From: Zoogloea sp.
GTDB lineage: Bacteria > Pseudomonadota > Gammaproteobacteria > Burkholderiales > Rhodocyclaceae
Direction of reading: 5' to 3'
Assembly: GCF_030157465.1 (NCBI RefSeq)
Contig: NZ_JAOAUU010000060.1
Coordinates: forward strand, 62,001-126,000
Length of the DNA: 64,000 bases
A program made the translations under genes and the position numbers. The notes beneath the pieces were generated by a model, which was given only the letters and a program-made list of their open reading frames with translations, was not told the origin of the DNA and searched no databases. Below, one piece after another: positions 50,467 through 59,642 of the stretch (position 1 is its first letter; each line of letters begins with the position of its first letter).

Positions 50467-51474
50467 TCAAACCTTGTAGTAGTTGCGATACCACTCGACG
50501 AAGCGGCCGATACCCACCGGGACCGGGGTTTCCGGCTTGAAGCCGGTCCAGGCGTTGAGGGCGTCGGTGTTGGCGTAAGTCGCCGGCACGTCGCCGTCCT
50601 GCAGCGGCATGAAGTTCTTCTCGGCCTTCTTGCCGACAGCATCCTCGATGGCCTCGACGAAGGCCATCAGCTCGACCGGATTGTTGTTGCCGATGTTGAA
50701 CACGCGGAAGGGCACGTTGCTGGTGGCGGGATCGGGATTGTTGGCGTCGTAGGCCGGGTCCGCCTCGGCAACGCGATCGAGGGTGCGGATGACGCCCTCC
50801 ACGATGTCATCCACAAAGGTGAAGTCGCGCTTCATCTTGCCGTGGTTGAACACGTCGATGGGCCGCCCTTCGAGGATGGCCTTGGTGAACAGGAACAGCG
50901 CCATGTCCGGACGCCCCCACGGGCCATACACGGTGAAGAAGCGCAGGCCGGTGGTCGGCAGGCCGTAGAGATGGCTGTAGGTGTGAGCCATCAACTCGTT
51001 GGCCTTTTTGGTGGCGGCGTAAATGCTGACCGGATGATCGACGCTGTCGCTCTCCGAGAAAGGCATTTTGGTGTTGCCGCCATACACGCTGGAGCTGCTG
51101 GCATACACCAGGTGCTGCACCTTGTTGTGACGACAGCCTTCGAGGATGTTCATGAAGCCGGCGAGGTTGCTCTCCACGTAGGCGTGGGGATTGACCAGCG
51201 AGTAGCGCACGCCGGCCTGGGCGGCCAGGTGGATGACGCGATCGAACTTCTCTTCGGCGAAGAGCTTTTCCATGCCGTCCCGGTCGGCCACGTCGAGTTT
51301 CACGAAACGGAAGTTCGCGTGGGGCGTGAGGCGGGCCAGGCGGTCGAGCTTGAGCTGGACGTCGTAGTAGTCGTTGAGATTGTCGAGACCGACAACCTCG
51401 TCGCCTCGCGCCAGCAGGATCTGGCTGGCATGCATGCCGATGAAGCCGGCTGCGCCGGTGACGAGAATTTTCAT
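50467..51474 (-). CDS. UDP-glucuronate 4-epimerase-like NAD-dependent enzyme
   Basis: The 335-residue enzyme has the extended SDR motif [20 protein letters not shown] followed by [14 protein letters not shown], the Asn-Asp-Tyr-Tyr stretch typical of UDP-glucuronate 4-epimerases. The catalytic Tyr-Lys is in [13 protein letters not shown]. It would supply UDP-galacturonate for surface polysaccharide. The ATG at 51474 fits the conserved N-terminus. It heads the minus-strand polysaccharide run and diverges from waaA. Confidence 0.93.
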   Translation of the reverse strand: MKILVTGAAGFIGMHASQILLARGDEVVGLDNLNDYYDVQLKLDRLARLTPHANFRFVKLDVADRDGMEKLFAEEKFDRVIHLAAQAGVRYSLVNPHAYVESNLAGFMNILEGCRHNKVQHLVYASSSSVYGGNTKMPFSESDSVDHPVSIYAATKKANELMAHTYSHLYGLPTTGLRFFTVYGPWGRPDMALFLFTKAILEGRPIDVFNHGKMKRDFTFVDDIVEGVIRTLDRVAEADPAYDANNPDPATSNVPFRVFNIGNNNPVELMAFVEAIEDAVGKKAEKNFMPLQDGDVPATYANTDALNAWTGFKPETPVPVGIGRFVEWYRNYYKV

Positions 51475-51696
51475 GGTCGTGGGGACGATGGGTGTTATTG
51501 GGGTGGGCAGCAACCGGGCAAAATTGCGACGGCGCCAGTCGTCAGCCCGGCATTTTCGCACGCTCACGTGACGCGGGTAAATGCAGGACACAACTTGTCC
51601 GTGGCATCTGCAACGCCCGCTATACTTCCGTCGCCCAAGCACCGGCCAGGCCTGCCCGAACCACCGAACAAGACACCCTCCGGGTCATCCATCCCC

Positions 51697-52995
51697 TTGA
51701 TTCTCCGAAACCTTTACACCGCCGTCTGGTATGTTGCCGCGCCCCTCATCGGCCTGCGCCTGGCATGGCGCGCGCGCCGCCAGCCGGAATACCTGCAACA
51801 TCTGGGCGAACGCGTGGGCGGCTACACAACGCAGATGGCCGGGCCGGTGATCTGGCTGCACGCGGTATCGGTGGGCGAAACCCGCGCCTGCGCGCCCCTG
51901 CTCCACGCCCTGCTCGAGGCCCACCCGGATCACAGCCTGCTCCTGACCCACATGACGCCCACCGGCCGGGCCACCGCCGCCGAGCTTTTTGGCGAACTCG
52001 CGCCACGGGTTCAAAGCGTCTATCTGCCCTACGACACGCCGTGGGCCGTGGCCCGCTTTCTGCGGCACTTTCACCCGCGCATCGGCATCCTGATGGAAAC
52101 CGAGCTGTGGCCCAACCTCATCGAGGGCTGCCGCAATACCGGCACCCCGCTGGCGATGGTCAATGCCCGCCTGTCAGCGCGCTCGGCCCGTGGCTACGGG
52201 CGCCTGGGAGCCCTGGCCCGCAAGGCCTTCGCCCACTTGTCGGCCATCGGCGCGCAAACCGAAGCCGACGGCCAGCGCATGTCGGCCCTCGGCGCCCGCT
52301 ACGTGATGGTCACCGGCAACATCAAGTTCGACATCACACCGCCGCCGGCCATGCTGGCGCTGGGTGCCGACTTCCGCAACCGCTTCGGCCCGGAGCGTCG
52401 GGTGCTCCTTGCCGCCAGCACCCGCGAGGGCGAGGAAGGGCCGCTGCTCGAAGCCTTTGGCCGCCTGTGCCCGCCGGATGTGCTGCTGGTGCTGGTGCCC
52501 CGCCACCCGCAGCGCTTCGACGAGGTGGCCAAACTGGTCAAGCGCGCCGGCCTCAGCCTGCAAAAGCGCTCGAAAGATGTTCCGGTAATGGCCGAAACCC
52601 GGGTCTGGCTGGGCGATTCGATGGGCGAGATGTACGCCTATTACGCCGCGGCCGGCGTGGCGGTGATTGGCGGATCATGGGAGAAACTCGGCGGGCAGAA
52701 CCCCATCGAGGCCAGCGCGGTGGGCTGCCCGGTGATCCTCGGCCCCCACACCTTCAATTTTTCGGTGGTGTGCGAGCAGGCCATCGAAGTCGATGCCGCC
52801 CTGCGCGCCGACAACATCGAGAACGGCATTCAGGCCGCGCTCGAAATCCTCGACAACCCGGCCCGCCGCAAGGCCATGGGCGAGGCCGGCAGCCGCTTCG
52901 CCCAGTCCCACCGGGGCGCCACCGGGCGCACGATGGACCTGCTGACCCCGCTCCTCAAAACAGCCCAGCCGCGCAAGCCTGGGCAACGCGAGTAA
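51697..52995 (+). CDS. waaA: 3-deoxy-D-manno-octulosonic acid (Kdo) transferase
   Basis: The 432-residue protein has an N-terminal membrane anchor (LYTAVWYVAAPLIGLRLAWR) and GT30 motifs: WLHAVSVGETRACAPL, METELWPNL, NARLSARSARGY, VTGNIKFD and GGSWEKLGGQNPIEAS. It transfers Kdo to lipid A precursors at the inner membrane. The TTG at 51697 gives the usual short N-terminus before the anchor. The open frame extends far upstream only as antisense to the epimerase gene. The stop lies 12 bases from that of ubiA on the other strand. Confidence 0.94.
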   Translation: MILRNLYTAVWYVAAPLIGLRLAWRARRQPEYLQHLGERVGGYTTQMAGPVIWLHAVSVGETRACAPLLHALLEAHPDHSLLLTHMTPTGRATAAELFGELAPRVQSVYLPYDTPWAVARFLRHFHPRIGILMETELWPNLIEGCRNTGTPLAMVNARLSARSARGYGRLGALARKAFAHLSAIGAQTEADGQRMSALGARYVMVTGNIKFDITPPPAMLALGADFRNRFGPERRVLLAASTREGEEGPLLEAFGRLCPPDVLLVLVPRHPQRFDEVAKLVKRAGLSLQKRSKDVPVMAETRVWLGDSMGEMYAYYAAAGVAVIGGSWEKLGGQNPIEASAVGCPVILGPHTFNFSVVCEQAIEVDAALRADNIENGIQAALEILDNPARRKAMGEAGSRFAQSHRGATGRTMDLLTPLLKTAQPRKPGQRE

Positions 52996-53007
52996 GCGCA
53001 GCCCCGG

Positions 53008-53892
53008 CTAACGCATCCAGTAGTCCAGCACCCAGCCTGCAAAAATCGCCGCGCCCACCCAGTTGTTGTGCAGGAAGGCCTTGAAGCACTTGGGCCGGTC
53101 GCGCTCGCGGATCAGCGTGTAGTGATAGGCGATGATCCCGGCCGACACCACCAGCCCGGCCAGAAAGATCGCGCCGCCGCCGGTGGCGAGGCCGACCCAG
53201 CCGAGAATCAGCAGGGTTGCCGCGTAGCACGCCATCACCGCCGCCACGTCAAAGCGGCCAAAGGTGATCGCCGAGGTCTTGATGCCGATCTTCAGGTCGT
53301 CGGGGCGATCGACCATCGCGTACTCGGTATCGTAGGCCACCGCCCAGAACACGTTGGCGAGCAGCATCATCCAGGCCTCGAGCGGAATGTCGTTCTGGAA
53401 GGCGGCAAAGGCCATCGGAATGCCAAAGCCGAAGGCAATCCCCAGGTAAGCCTGGGGAATCGCGAAAAAGCGCTTGGTAAAGGGGTAGCTCCCGGCCAGG
53501 AAAACCGCCGGCACGCTCATCGCGATGGTCAGGCCGTTGAGGGGCAGCACCAGCAAGAAGGACAGCACCGACAGCCCGGCCGCCAGCCACAGCGCCTCTT
53601 TCGGGCTGACCCGCCGGGCCGCCAGCGGGCGGTTGCGGGTGCGCTCCACATGGCCGTCGAAATCCTTGTCCGCGTAGTCGTTGATCACGCAGCCGGCCGA
53701 GCGCATCAGCACCGTGCCGATCACGAAGATCGCCACGATCCACGGCGCCGGCCGCCCGTCGCTGGCCACCCACAGCGCCCACAGGGTCGGCCACAGCAGC
53801 AGCAGGATGCCGATGGGCTTGTCGAGGCGCATCAGTTTTTCGTATTCGGACAGGCGCTGGCTCAGGGTCAGGGACGGGGTCGAGGAAGTCAT
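53008..53892 (-). CDS. ubiA: 4-hydroxybenzoate octaprenyltransferase
   Basis: The 294-residue membrane protein has about eight hydrophobic segments and the two Asp-rich prenyl sites [20 protein letters not shown] and [19 protein letters not shown]. It attaches the prenyl tail to 4-hydroxybenzoate in ubiquinone synthesis. The ATG at 53892 overlaps the stop of ubiC by four bases, so substrate supply and prenylation are coupled. Longer frames add residues without homology. Confidence 0.96.
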   Translation of the reverse strand: MTSSTPSLTLSQRLSEYEKLMRLDKPIGILLLLWPTLWALWVASDGRPAPWIVAIFVIGTVLMRSAGCVINDYADKDFDGHVERTRNRPLAARRVSPKEALWLAAGLSVLSFLLVLPLNGLTIAMSVPAVFLAGSYPFTKRFFAIPQAYLGIAFGFGIPMAFAAFQNDIPLEAWMMLLANVFWAVAYDTEYAMVDRPDDLKIGIKTSAITFGRFDVAAVMACYAATLLILGWVGLATGGGAIFLAGLVVSAGIIAYHYTLIRERDRPKCFKAFLHNNWVGAAIFAGWVLDYWMR

Positions 53893-54443
53893 GGGGCCAG
53901 GTTCAGGATTGCAGGCAAAAAGATTTCGGTGATCAGGAGCGGCACGCCGCCCCGGTGAAAGGCCGAACGCCGCGCCCACAGGGCGGGCAGATCGTCATGG
54001 CCGGTGGCGCGCGCGGCATGATGCCAGCGCGAATCGCGGGCATCCAGGCGGGCCGCCTCCAGCGGCGCACGGCGCACCCGCGGATCATCGAACAGCACCG
54101 CCGCCAGCGGCCGCCCGCCCAGGCCGCGCAACAGGTGCCAGGCGGCCGGAACCGTCGTCTCCGCCACCAGCGAGCGGGCGAACACCACCGGCTCGCCGTC
54201 GGCGATCAGCAGCACTTCGCGCTGCCACACGCTGCCGTGGCGATGCACACCGAGGGCCGCCAGCTCGTCGGGCAGCACGGCGCCCTTGCCCTGAAAAACC
54301 ACCTGCAACGAAAACTGCCCGCAGCGGGCCCGGATACGTGCGGTGAGCGAACTATCGTCGGTCAGCCAGCCGCGCATGCCGCGCGGCGCACGCCAGGCCG
54401 CCATACGGAAGGGATCACGGCCCGGAAAATGGGCGAGGGTCAT
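53889..54443 (-). CDS. ubiC: chorismate lyase
   Basis: The 184-residue protein shows the UbiC features: [64 protein letters not shown] and ITEIFLPA at the end. It cleaves chorismate to 4-hydroxybenzoate and pyruvate, the first step of ubiquinone ring synthesis. It is followed directly by ubiA in an overlapping pair. Confidence 0.93.
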   Translation of the reverse strand: MTLAHFPGRDPFRMAAWRAPRGMRGWLTDDSSLTARIRARCGQFSLQVVFQGKGAVLPDELAALGVHRHGSVWQREVLLIADGEPVVFARSLVAETTVPAAWHLLRGLGGRPLAAVLFDDPRVRRAPLEAARLDARDSRWHHAARATGHDDLPALWARRSAFHRGGVPLLITEIFLPAILNLAP

Positions 54444-54527
54444 GGAAAGCGGAAAAGGGTTGAAGCGGGCGCAATTGTAGGGGGTCAGGGCACGACTTTG
54501 TAAGGGCGAACACCCACCGCCGCACCC

Positions 54528-56636
54528 TCACGCCTTGAGCAGCGAGGCGCGTCCGCCGAACCAGCGCGCGGTCACCGCGTCGGCCACCCGCGGCGCGTCC
54601 TGCAGGATTTCCTCGGCCAGTCCGCGGGCGATTTCCACGAGGCCGGCGTCTTCTTCCAGGTCGGCATAGCGCAGCAGCGGCACGCCGCTCTGGCGGGCAC
54701 CGATGAATTCGCCGGGGCCGCGGATGCGCAGATCCTCGCGGGCGATGATGAAGCCGTCGGTGTGCTCGTAGATCGCCTTGAGGCGCTCGCGGCCGGTTTG
54801 CGACAGCGGCTGGGCAAAGATCAGGATGCAGGCCGACTCATGGGCCCCGCGCCCCACGCGCCCGCGCAACTGGTGAAGCTGGGCGAGGCCGAAGCGTTCG
54901 GCGTGCTCGATGACCATCAGGCTGGCGTTGGGCACGTCCACGCCCACCTCGATCACCGTGGTCGCCACCAGCACCTTGATGTCGCCCGCCACAAAAGCCG
55001 CCATCGTCGCCGATTTGACGTCGTTCTTGAGGCGGCCATGCACCAGCCCGACGGCCAGATCAGGCAGCGCGGCAGACAGCATTTCATAGCTTTCTTCGGC
55101 CGTCTTGAGCTGCAACGCCTCGGATTCCTCGATCAGCGGGCACACCCAGTAGGCCTGGCGACCCGTCACGCAGGCGTCGTGGACGCGGCGAATCACCTCC
55201 TCGCGACGCGCCTCGGCCACCAGTTTGGTCACGATGGGGGTGCGCCCGGGGGGCAGTTCGTCGAGCACGGAGACGTCGAGGTCGGCGTAGTAGCTCATCG
55301 CCAGCGTGCGCGGAATCGGCGTGGCGGACATCATCAGCATGTGCGGCGATTCGCCGGCCTTGCCCTTTTCGCGCAGGGCCAGGCGCTGGCGCACGCCAAA
55401 GCGGTGCTGTTCATCGACCACCGCCAGCGCCAGGCCGGGCAGGGTGACCGGATCTTCGATCAGCGCGTGGGTGCCCACGGCCAGCAGGATTTCACCGGCG
55501 GCGAGGCGCGCCAGCGTGGCCTCTCGTTCTTTTTTCTTGCGGCTGCCGGACAGCCAGGCCACCTCCAGCCCGATCGGCGTGAGCCAGTCGGTGAGCTTGC
55601 GGTAGTGCTGCTCGGCAAGGATTTCGGTGGGCGCCATCAGCACCGCCTGGCGCCCGTTTTCGGCCGCCTGCAGCATGGCCAGCGCGGCGACGCAGGTTTT
55701 GCCGCTGCCCACGTCGCCCTGCAGGAGGCGCTGCATCGGATGATCCGAGGCGAGATCGGCGGCGATCTCGGAAAAAGCGCGGCGCTGGGCGCCAGTCAGC
55801 GCAAAGGGCAGCTGCTTGAGCAATTCGCGGGTCAGCGTGTCCCGCTGGGGCAGGCTGGCGGCGTTCTTGGCCCGGCGGGCGGCGTAGGCCCGGCGCAGCG
55901 AAATCTGCTGGGCCAGCAGTTCATCCAGTTTGATGCGCTGCCAGGCCGGATGGCCGCGATCCTCGATGTCGAGGATGGACACCGACGGCGGTGGCGCGTG
56001 CAGCATGCGCAGCGCGTCGGGCAGCGCCGGCAGGTTGAGGTTGCGACGCAGCGCCTCGGGCAGCTCGTCGCGCATGTCGTTGTGGCGCAGCGCGCCGGCG
56101 ATGATCTTGCGCAGCGCCGACTGGGCGAGGCCCGCGGTGGTCGGGTAGATCGGCGTGAGGCTTTCGGGCAGCGGCTCGCCGGCCGCCACCGGCTTGATCC
56201 GCGGATGGATCATTTCGGCGCCGAAAAAACCGTCGCGCAGCTCGCCAAAAATGCGCAGGCGGGCGCCGGCGGCCATCTGCTTTTGCTGGCTGGGGTAAAA
56301 GTGCACGAAGCGCAGCATCACCTCGCCGCTGGCATCCGCGGCGCGGGCCACCAGCTGGCGGCGCGGCGGCGGCGTGACTTCGCAGGACAGCACCTCGACC
56401 TCGCACTGCACCGCAATGCCGGGCCGGGCGTCGGCCAGCATGGTGAGGCGGGTTTCGTCCTCGTAGCGCAGCGGCAGGTGCAGGATCAGGTCGGCCGGCG
56501 AAAAAACGTCGATCTTCGCCAGCCGCTCGGCGAGCTGCGGCCCCACGCCCGGCCAGCCGCGCACCGCCGCCTTTTTGGGCGGCGCGGCTTCAGGCGCAGG
56601 ATCGGCCGGCTTTTCGCCGACGGGCTCGACGAGCAC
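54528..56636 (-). CDS. recG: ATP-dependent DNA helicase RecG
   Basis: The protein of about 702 residues has the RecG wedge/OB domain near the N-terminus (GVGPQLAERLAKIDVFSPAD, HLPLRYEDETRL) and helicase motifs: LQGDVGSGKTCVAALAML, MAPTEILAEQHYRKL, VDEQHRFGVRQRLAL, MSATPIPRTLAMS, VATTVIEVGVDVPNASLM and QLRGRVGRGAHES. It remodels stalled forks and Holliday junctions. I start it at GTG 56636, ten bases after the ridA stop; the frame is open upstream into ridA without family sequence. A short Pro/Ala-rich leader precedes the first domain. Confidence 0.93.
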   Translation of the reverse strand: MLVEPVGEKPADPAPEAAPPKKAAVRGWPGVGPQLAERLAKIDVFSPADLILHLPLRYEDETRLTMLADARPGIAVQCEVEVLSCEVTPPPRRQLVARAADASGEVMLRFVHFYPSQQKQMAAGARLRIFGELRDGFFGAEMIHPRIKPVAAGEPLPESLTPIYPTTAGLAQSALRKIIAGALRHNDMRDELPEALRRNLNLPALPDALRMLHAPPPSVSILDIEDRGHPAWQRIKLDELLAQQISLRRAYAARRAKNAASLPQRDTLTRELLKQLPFALTGAQRRAFSEIAADLASDHPMQRLLQGDVGSGKTCVAALAMLQAAENGRQAVLMAPTEILAEQHYRKLTDWLTPIGLEVAWLSGSRKKKEREATLARLAAGEILLAVGTHALIEDPVTLPGLALAVVDEQHRFGVRQRLALREKGKAGESPHMLMMSATPIPRTLAMSYYADLDVSVLDELPPGRTPIVTKLVAEARREEVIRRVHDACVTGRQAYWVCPLIEESEALQLKTAEESYEMLSAALPDLAVGLVHGRLKNDVKSATMAAFVAGDIKVLVATTVIEVGVDVPNASLMVIEHAERFGLAQLHQLRGRVGRGAHESACILIFAQPLSQTGRERLKAIYEHTDGFIIAREDLRIRGPGEFIGARQSGVPLLRYADLEEDAGLVEIARGLAEEILQDAPRVADAVTARWFGGRASLLKA

Positions 56637-56646
56637 GGGCTCAGGC

Positions 56647-57027
56647 TCAGCCGATGACGAGGATCGCGTCGGCCTCGACGACGGCGCCACGGGGCAGCTC
56701 CTTGACGCCGACGGCGGCGCGGGCTGGGTAGGGCTCGGCAAAGTAGCGGGCCATCACTTCGTTCACCTTGGCAAAGTTGGCCAGGTCGGTGAGGTAGATG
56801 GTCAGCTTGACCGCGTCGGCCAGCGAGCCGCCAGCGGCTTCGGCCACCGCCTTGAGGTTTTCGAAAACGCGCACGGTCTGGGCTTCGAAGCCTTCGATCA
56901 TCTGCATCGTCACCGGATCGAGGCCGATCTGGCCGGACAGGTAAACCGTGTTGCCGGCCTTGACGGCCTGGGAATAGGTGCCGATGGCGGCGGGGGCGCT
57001 GGGGGTGGCGACGATCTGTTTGGACAT
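56647..57027 (-). CDS. RidA family enamine/imine deaminase
   Basis: The 126-residue protein is a YjgF/RidA member: [20 protein letters not shown] at the start, SGQIGLDP, and the catalytic Arg in [18 protein letters not shown]. It removes reactive enamines made by PLP enzymes. The ATG at 57027 gives the usual length. It lies just upstream of recG on the same strand, a pairing that is positional only. Confidence 0.93.
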   Translation of the reverse strand: MSKQIVATPSAPAAIGTYSQAVKAGNTVYLSGQIGLDPVTMQMIEGFEAQTVRVFENLKAVAEAAGGSLADAVKLTIYLTDLANFAKVNEVMARYFAEPYPARAAVGVKELPRGAVVEADAILVIG

Positions 57028-57177
57028 GCGGGAAGGCTCCGGTGGTTGGAATCGCAACGGGAAGTTTACTGCGGGCGAGTTTACCGGGGGAAATGGCCGC
57101 GCGGCGCAGCGCATGGGTGGAAGGACGCAGGAAAAGCGCGCTAACCTAGCGGTTTGCCGCTTTTACGTACCGATCCC

Positions 57178-58557
57178 ATGCCCTTGCCCGACACTTTCGC
57201 CCGCGCCCTCGCCGACCGCTTCGGCAAGCGCTTTTCGGCCGCCGAAGCCGTGCGCGCCCACCACGGCCACGACGAATCCCATTTTTCCGACGCCCTGCCC
57301 GACGGCGTGGTGTGGCCGCATTCCACCGCCGAGGTGGTCGAAATCGTCAATCTGTGCCGCGAACACCGCGTGCCGCTGATCCCCTTCGGCGTCGGCAGTT
57401 CGCTCGAAGGGCACATTCTCGCCACCCACGGCGGGCTCAGTATCGACCTGTCGGAGATGAAGCAGGTGGTCGCCATTCACGACGAAGACATGGACGCCGT
57501 CGTCCAGCCCGGCGTGACGCGCAAGACGCTCAACGCCGCGCTGCACGGCAGCGGCCTGTTCTTTCCGATCGATCCGGGCGCCGACGCGTCGCTGGGCGGC
57601 ATGGCCTCGACCCGCGCCTCCGGCACCAACGCCGTGCGCTACGGCACCATGCGCGAAAACGTGCTCGGGCTGGAAGTCGTTCTGGCGGACGGCCGCGTCA
57701 TCCGCACCGGCGGCCGCTCGCGCAAATCGTCGGCCGGCTACGATCTCACCCGCCTTTTCGTGGGCTCGGAAGGCACGCTCGGCATCATCACCGAACTCAC
57801 CGTGCGCCTGCACCCGCTGCCCGAAGCCGTATCCAGCGCCACCTGCGCCTTCCCGGATGTCGCCAGCGCCGTGCGCACCGTCATCCAGACCATCCAGCTC
57901 GGCGTGCCGGTGGCGCGCATCGAACTGCTCGACGCCCTCACCGTGCAGGCGGTCAATCGCTACAGCAAAACCACGCTGCGCGAATCGCCGATGCTGTTCT
58001 TCGAATTCCACGGCTCGCCCACCGGCGTCGAGGAGCAGGCCCACACCGTGCAGGACATCGCCCGCGACAACGGCGGCCAGGATTTCGAATGGGCCACCCG
58101 CCCCGAAGACCGCACCCGCCTGTGGCAGGCCCGCCACGACGTGCTCTTCGCCAGCCTCAACCTGCTGCCCGGCTGCCGCGGCATTTCCACCGATGTCTGC
58201 GTGCCCATCTCGCGCCTGGCCGAAGCCATCGCCGGCACCCAGCAAGACATCGCCCAGAGCGGCCTCATCGCCCCCATCGTCGGCCACGTGGGCGACGGCA
58301 ACTTCCACGTCGTGATCCTCACCACGCCGGACGACCCTGCCCAGGTTCACGCCTCGGAAGAACTCGGCCGGCGCATCGTCGAGCGCGCCCTCGCCCTCGA
58401 CGGCACCTGCACCGGCGAACATGGCATCGGCATCGGCAAGCGCGATTTCCTGCTCGCCGAACACGGCGAAGGCGTGGCCGTGATGCAGAGCCTCAAAGCC
58501 GCCCTCGATCCGCTGAACATGATGAATCCGGGCAAGATTTTTGCCCTGCCCGGCTAA
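57178..58557 (+). CDS. FAD-linked oxidoreductase (GlcD / D-lactate dehydrogenase type)
   Basis: The 459-residue protein has an N-terminal FAD-binding PCMH domain (PFGVGSSLEGHILATHGG, DPGADASLGGMASTRASGTN, GYDLTRLFVGSEGTLGIITE) and a C-terminal FAD-oxidase domain ending HVGDGNFHVVILT, GTCTGEHGIGIGKRDFL and NPGKIFALPG. Such enzymes oxidise D-lactate, glycolate or related 2-hydroxyacids and feed the quinone pool or a cytochrome. The ATG at 57178 is preferred to an in-frame TTG at 57154. It diverges from ridA. Confidence 0.93.
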   Translation: MPLPDTFARALADRFGKRFSAAEAVRAHHGHDESHFSDALPDGVVWPHSTAEVVEIVNLCREHRVPLIPFGVGSSLEGHILATHGGLSIDLSEMKQVVAIHDEDMDAVVQPGVTRKTLNAALHGSGLFFPIDPGADASLGGMASTRASGTNAVRYGTMRENVLGLEVVLADGRVIRTGGRSRKSSAGYDLTRLFVGSEGTLGIITELTVRLHPLPEAVSSATCAFPDVASAVRTVIQTIQLGVPVARIELLDALTVQAVNRYSKTTLRESPMLFFEFHGSPTGVEEQAHTVQDIARDNGGQDFEWATRPEDRTRLWQARHDVLFASLNLLPGCRGISTDVCVPISRLAEAIAGTQQDIAQSGLIAPIVGHVGDGNFHVVILTTPDDPAQVHASEELGRRIVERALALDGTCTGEHGIGIGKRDFLLAEHGEGVAVMQSLKAALDPLNMMNPGKIFALPG

Positions 58558-58568
58558 GCGCCAAGCCT

Positions 58569-58600
58569 GCGCACGCATCCACCCCCGGGCCTGCGTGCGC
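58569..58600. terminator. hairpin after the FAD oxidoreductase gene
   Basis: GCGCACGCA (58569-58577) pairs perfectly with TGCGTGCGC (58592-58600) around a 14-base loop, eleven bases after the stop codon. A small AT-rich patch with TAAAAT (58611-58616) follows and could be a -10 for the downstream cluster, though no -35 is evident. Confidence 0.55.
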
Positions 58601-58671
58601 GGGCTCGTGATAAAATTGCTCCCCGCCCAAGGCGCATGCAACACCCCGCCCGCCAAACCATCCGGAACACC

Positions 58672-58962
58672 ATGACCACGACGCCCACCGACGCCGCGCA
58701 GACTCCCCCTCCGTCCATTGCCGACATCGCAGAAATCATCGTGACCGCCCTGGGCCTGGAAATGACGCCCGACGAGATCGACCCCGACGCCCCCCTCTTC
58801 GGCGAAGGCCTCGGCCTCGACTCCATCGACATCCTAGAGATCGCCCTGGTCATCTCCAAGCGCTACGGCATCCAGCTGCGCGCCGACAACGACAACAACA
58901 CCACCATCTTCAGCTCCCTGCGCAACCTGACCGACTACGTGGTCAGCCAGCTCGAGGCATGA
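58672..58962 (+). CDS. acyl carrier protein of an aryl-polyene-type cluster
   Basis: The 96-residue protein has the phosphopantetheine site GLGLDSIDILEI with the modified Ser. ILEIALVISKRYGIQLR and a short C-terminal helix follow. It should carry the growing acyl or polyene chain. An ATG at 58636 would add 12 residues; both have weak ribosome sites. It overlaps the next gene by four bases. Its neighbours (AMP ligase, FabZ-like dehydratase, acyltransferase, LolA-like protein, MMPL exporter) match aryl polyene clusters of proteobacteria. Confidence 0.9.
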   Translation: MTTTPTDAAQTPPPSIADIAEIIVTALGLEMTPDEIDPDAPLFGEGLGLDSIDILEIALVISKRYGIQLRADNDNNTTIFSSLRNLTDYVVSQLEA

Positions 58963-59642
58963 CCGGCCCGCGCGAGCCGCTCCTTGCGCTGTTGTTGCCC
59001 GCCCTCCTTCTCGTCGCCTACGACGGCCTGGTTCACTACGTCAGCACCATCCCCAACGCCGCAAACTGGGCCGTGGCGGTCACGCTGCTGCCGGCCCTCG
59101 GCATCGGGCTCGGCCTCGTTGCCCGGCGGTTCGGCCCCCTTGCCGCCGCCCTCGGCGGGCTTGCCCTCGCTCTATTCGCCACCTTTTTCTGGCCCGCCTT
59201 GCAGCACCGCCTCGGCCTTCAGCCCGGCGGCCATCTCCGCGGGCTCTACCTCACCCAGTACCTCGCCACCAACCTGACGCTCGCCCTGTGGTTCGGGCGC
59301 ACCCTCGTCGGCGGGCGCACCCCCGCCTGCACCGCCTTCGCCGCCGCGCTCCAGCCTGCAGTCAGCCCGCTTGTGGCGCGCTACACTCGCCGGCTCACGC
59401 TCGCCTGGACCGCGTTTTTCGTGCTTTCGGCCGCCACCTCCGCGCTGCTCTACGCCGTCGCCCCGGCCGCCGTCTGGTCTTTCTTCTCCAACCTTTTCTA
59501 CCTGCCCTCGCTGGCGCTGATGTTCATCGTCGAAGGCCTGATCCGGCGCGTCGCGCTGCCGCCCGAAGAGCGGCACGGCATCGTCGAATCGATCCGCGCC
59601 TACATGGCCAGCACCCGCCCCGGCCCCCCGATCCGGCAATGA
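58959..59642 (+). CDS. COG4648-type membrane protein of the aryl-polyene cluster
   Basis: The 227-residue protein has about six hydrophobic segments (LLALLLPALLLVAYDGLVHY at the N-terminus, IGLGLVARRFG, AFFVLSAATSALLYAVAP, LFYLPSLALMFIVEGLIR). It is a regular member of such clusters between the ACP and AMP ligase genes. The function is unknown; a role in membrane organisation or transfer of the product is only a guess. Both ends overlap neighbours by four bases. Confidence 0.8.
   Translation: MTGPREPLLALLLPALLLVAYDGLVHYVSTIPNAANWAVAVTLLPALGIGLGLVARRFGPLAAALGGLALALFATFFWPALQHRLGLQPGGHLRGLYLTQYLATNLTLALWFGRTLVGGRTPACTAFAAALQPAVSPLVARYTRRLTLAWTAFFVLSAATSALLYAVAPAAVWSFFSNLFYLPSLALMFIVEGLIRRVALPPEERHGIVESIRAYMASTRPGPPIRQ

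Noticed and set aside
51595-51626. Promoter TTGTCC with TATACT upstream of waaA
   Set aside because: The spacer is 20 bases, too long for a normal sigma-70 promoter, and no better -35 was found.
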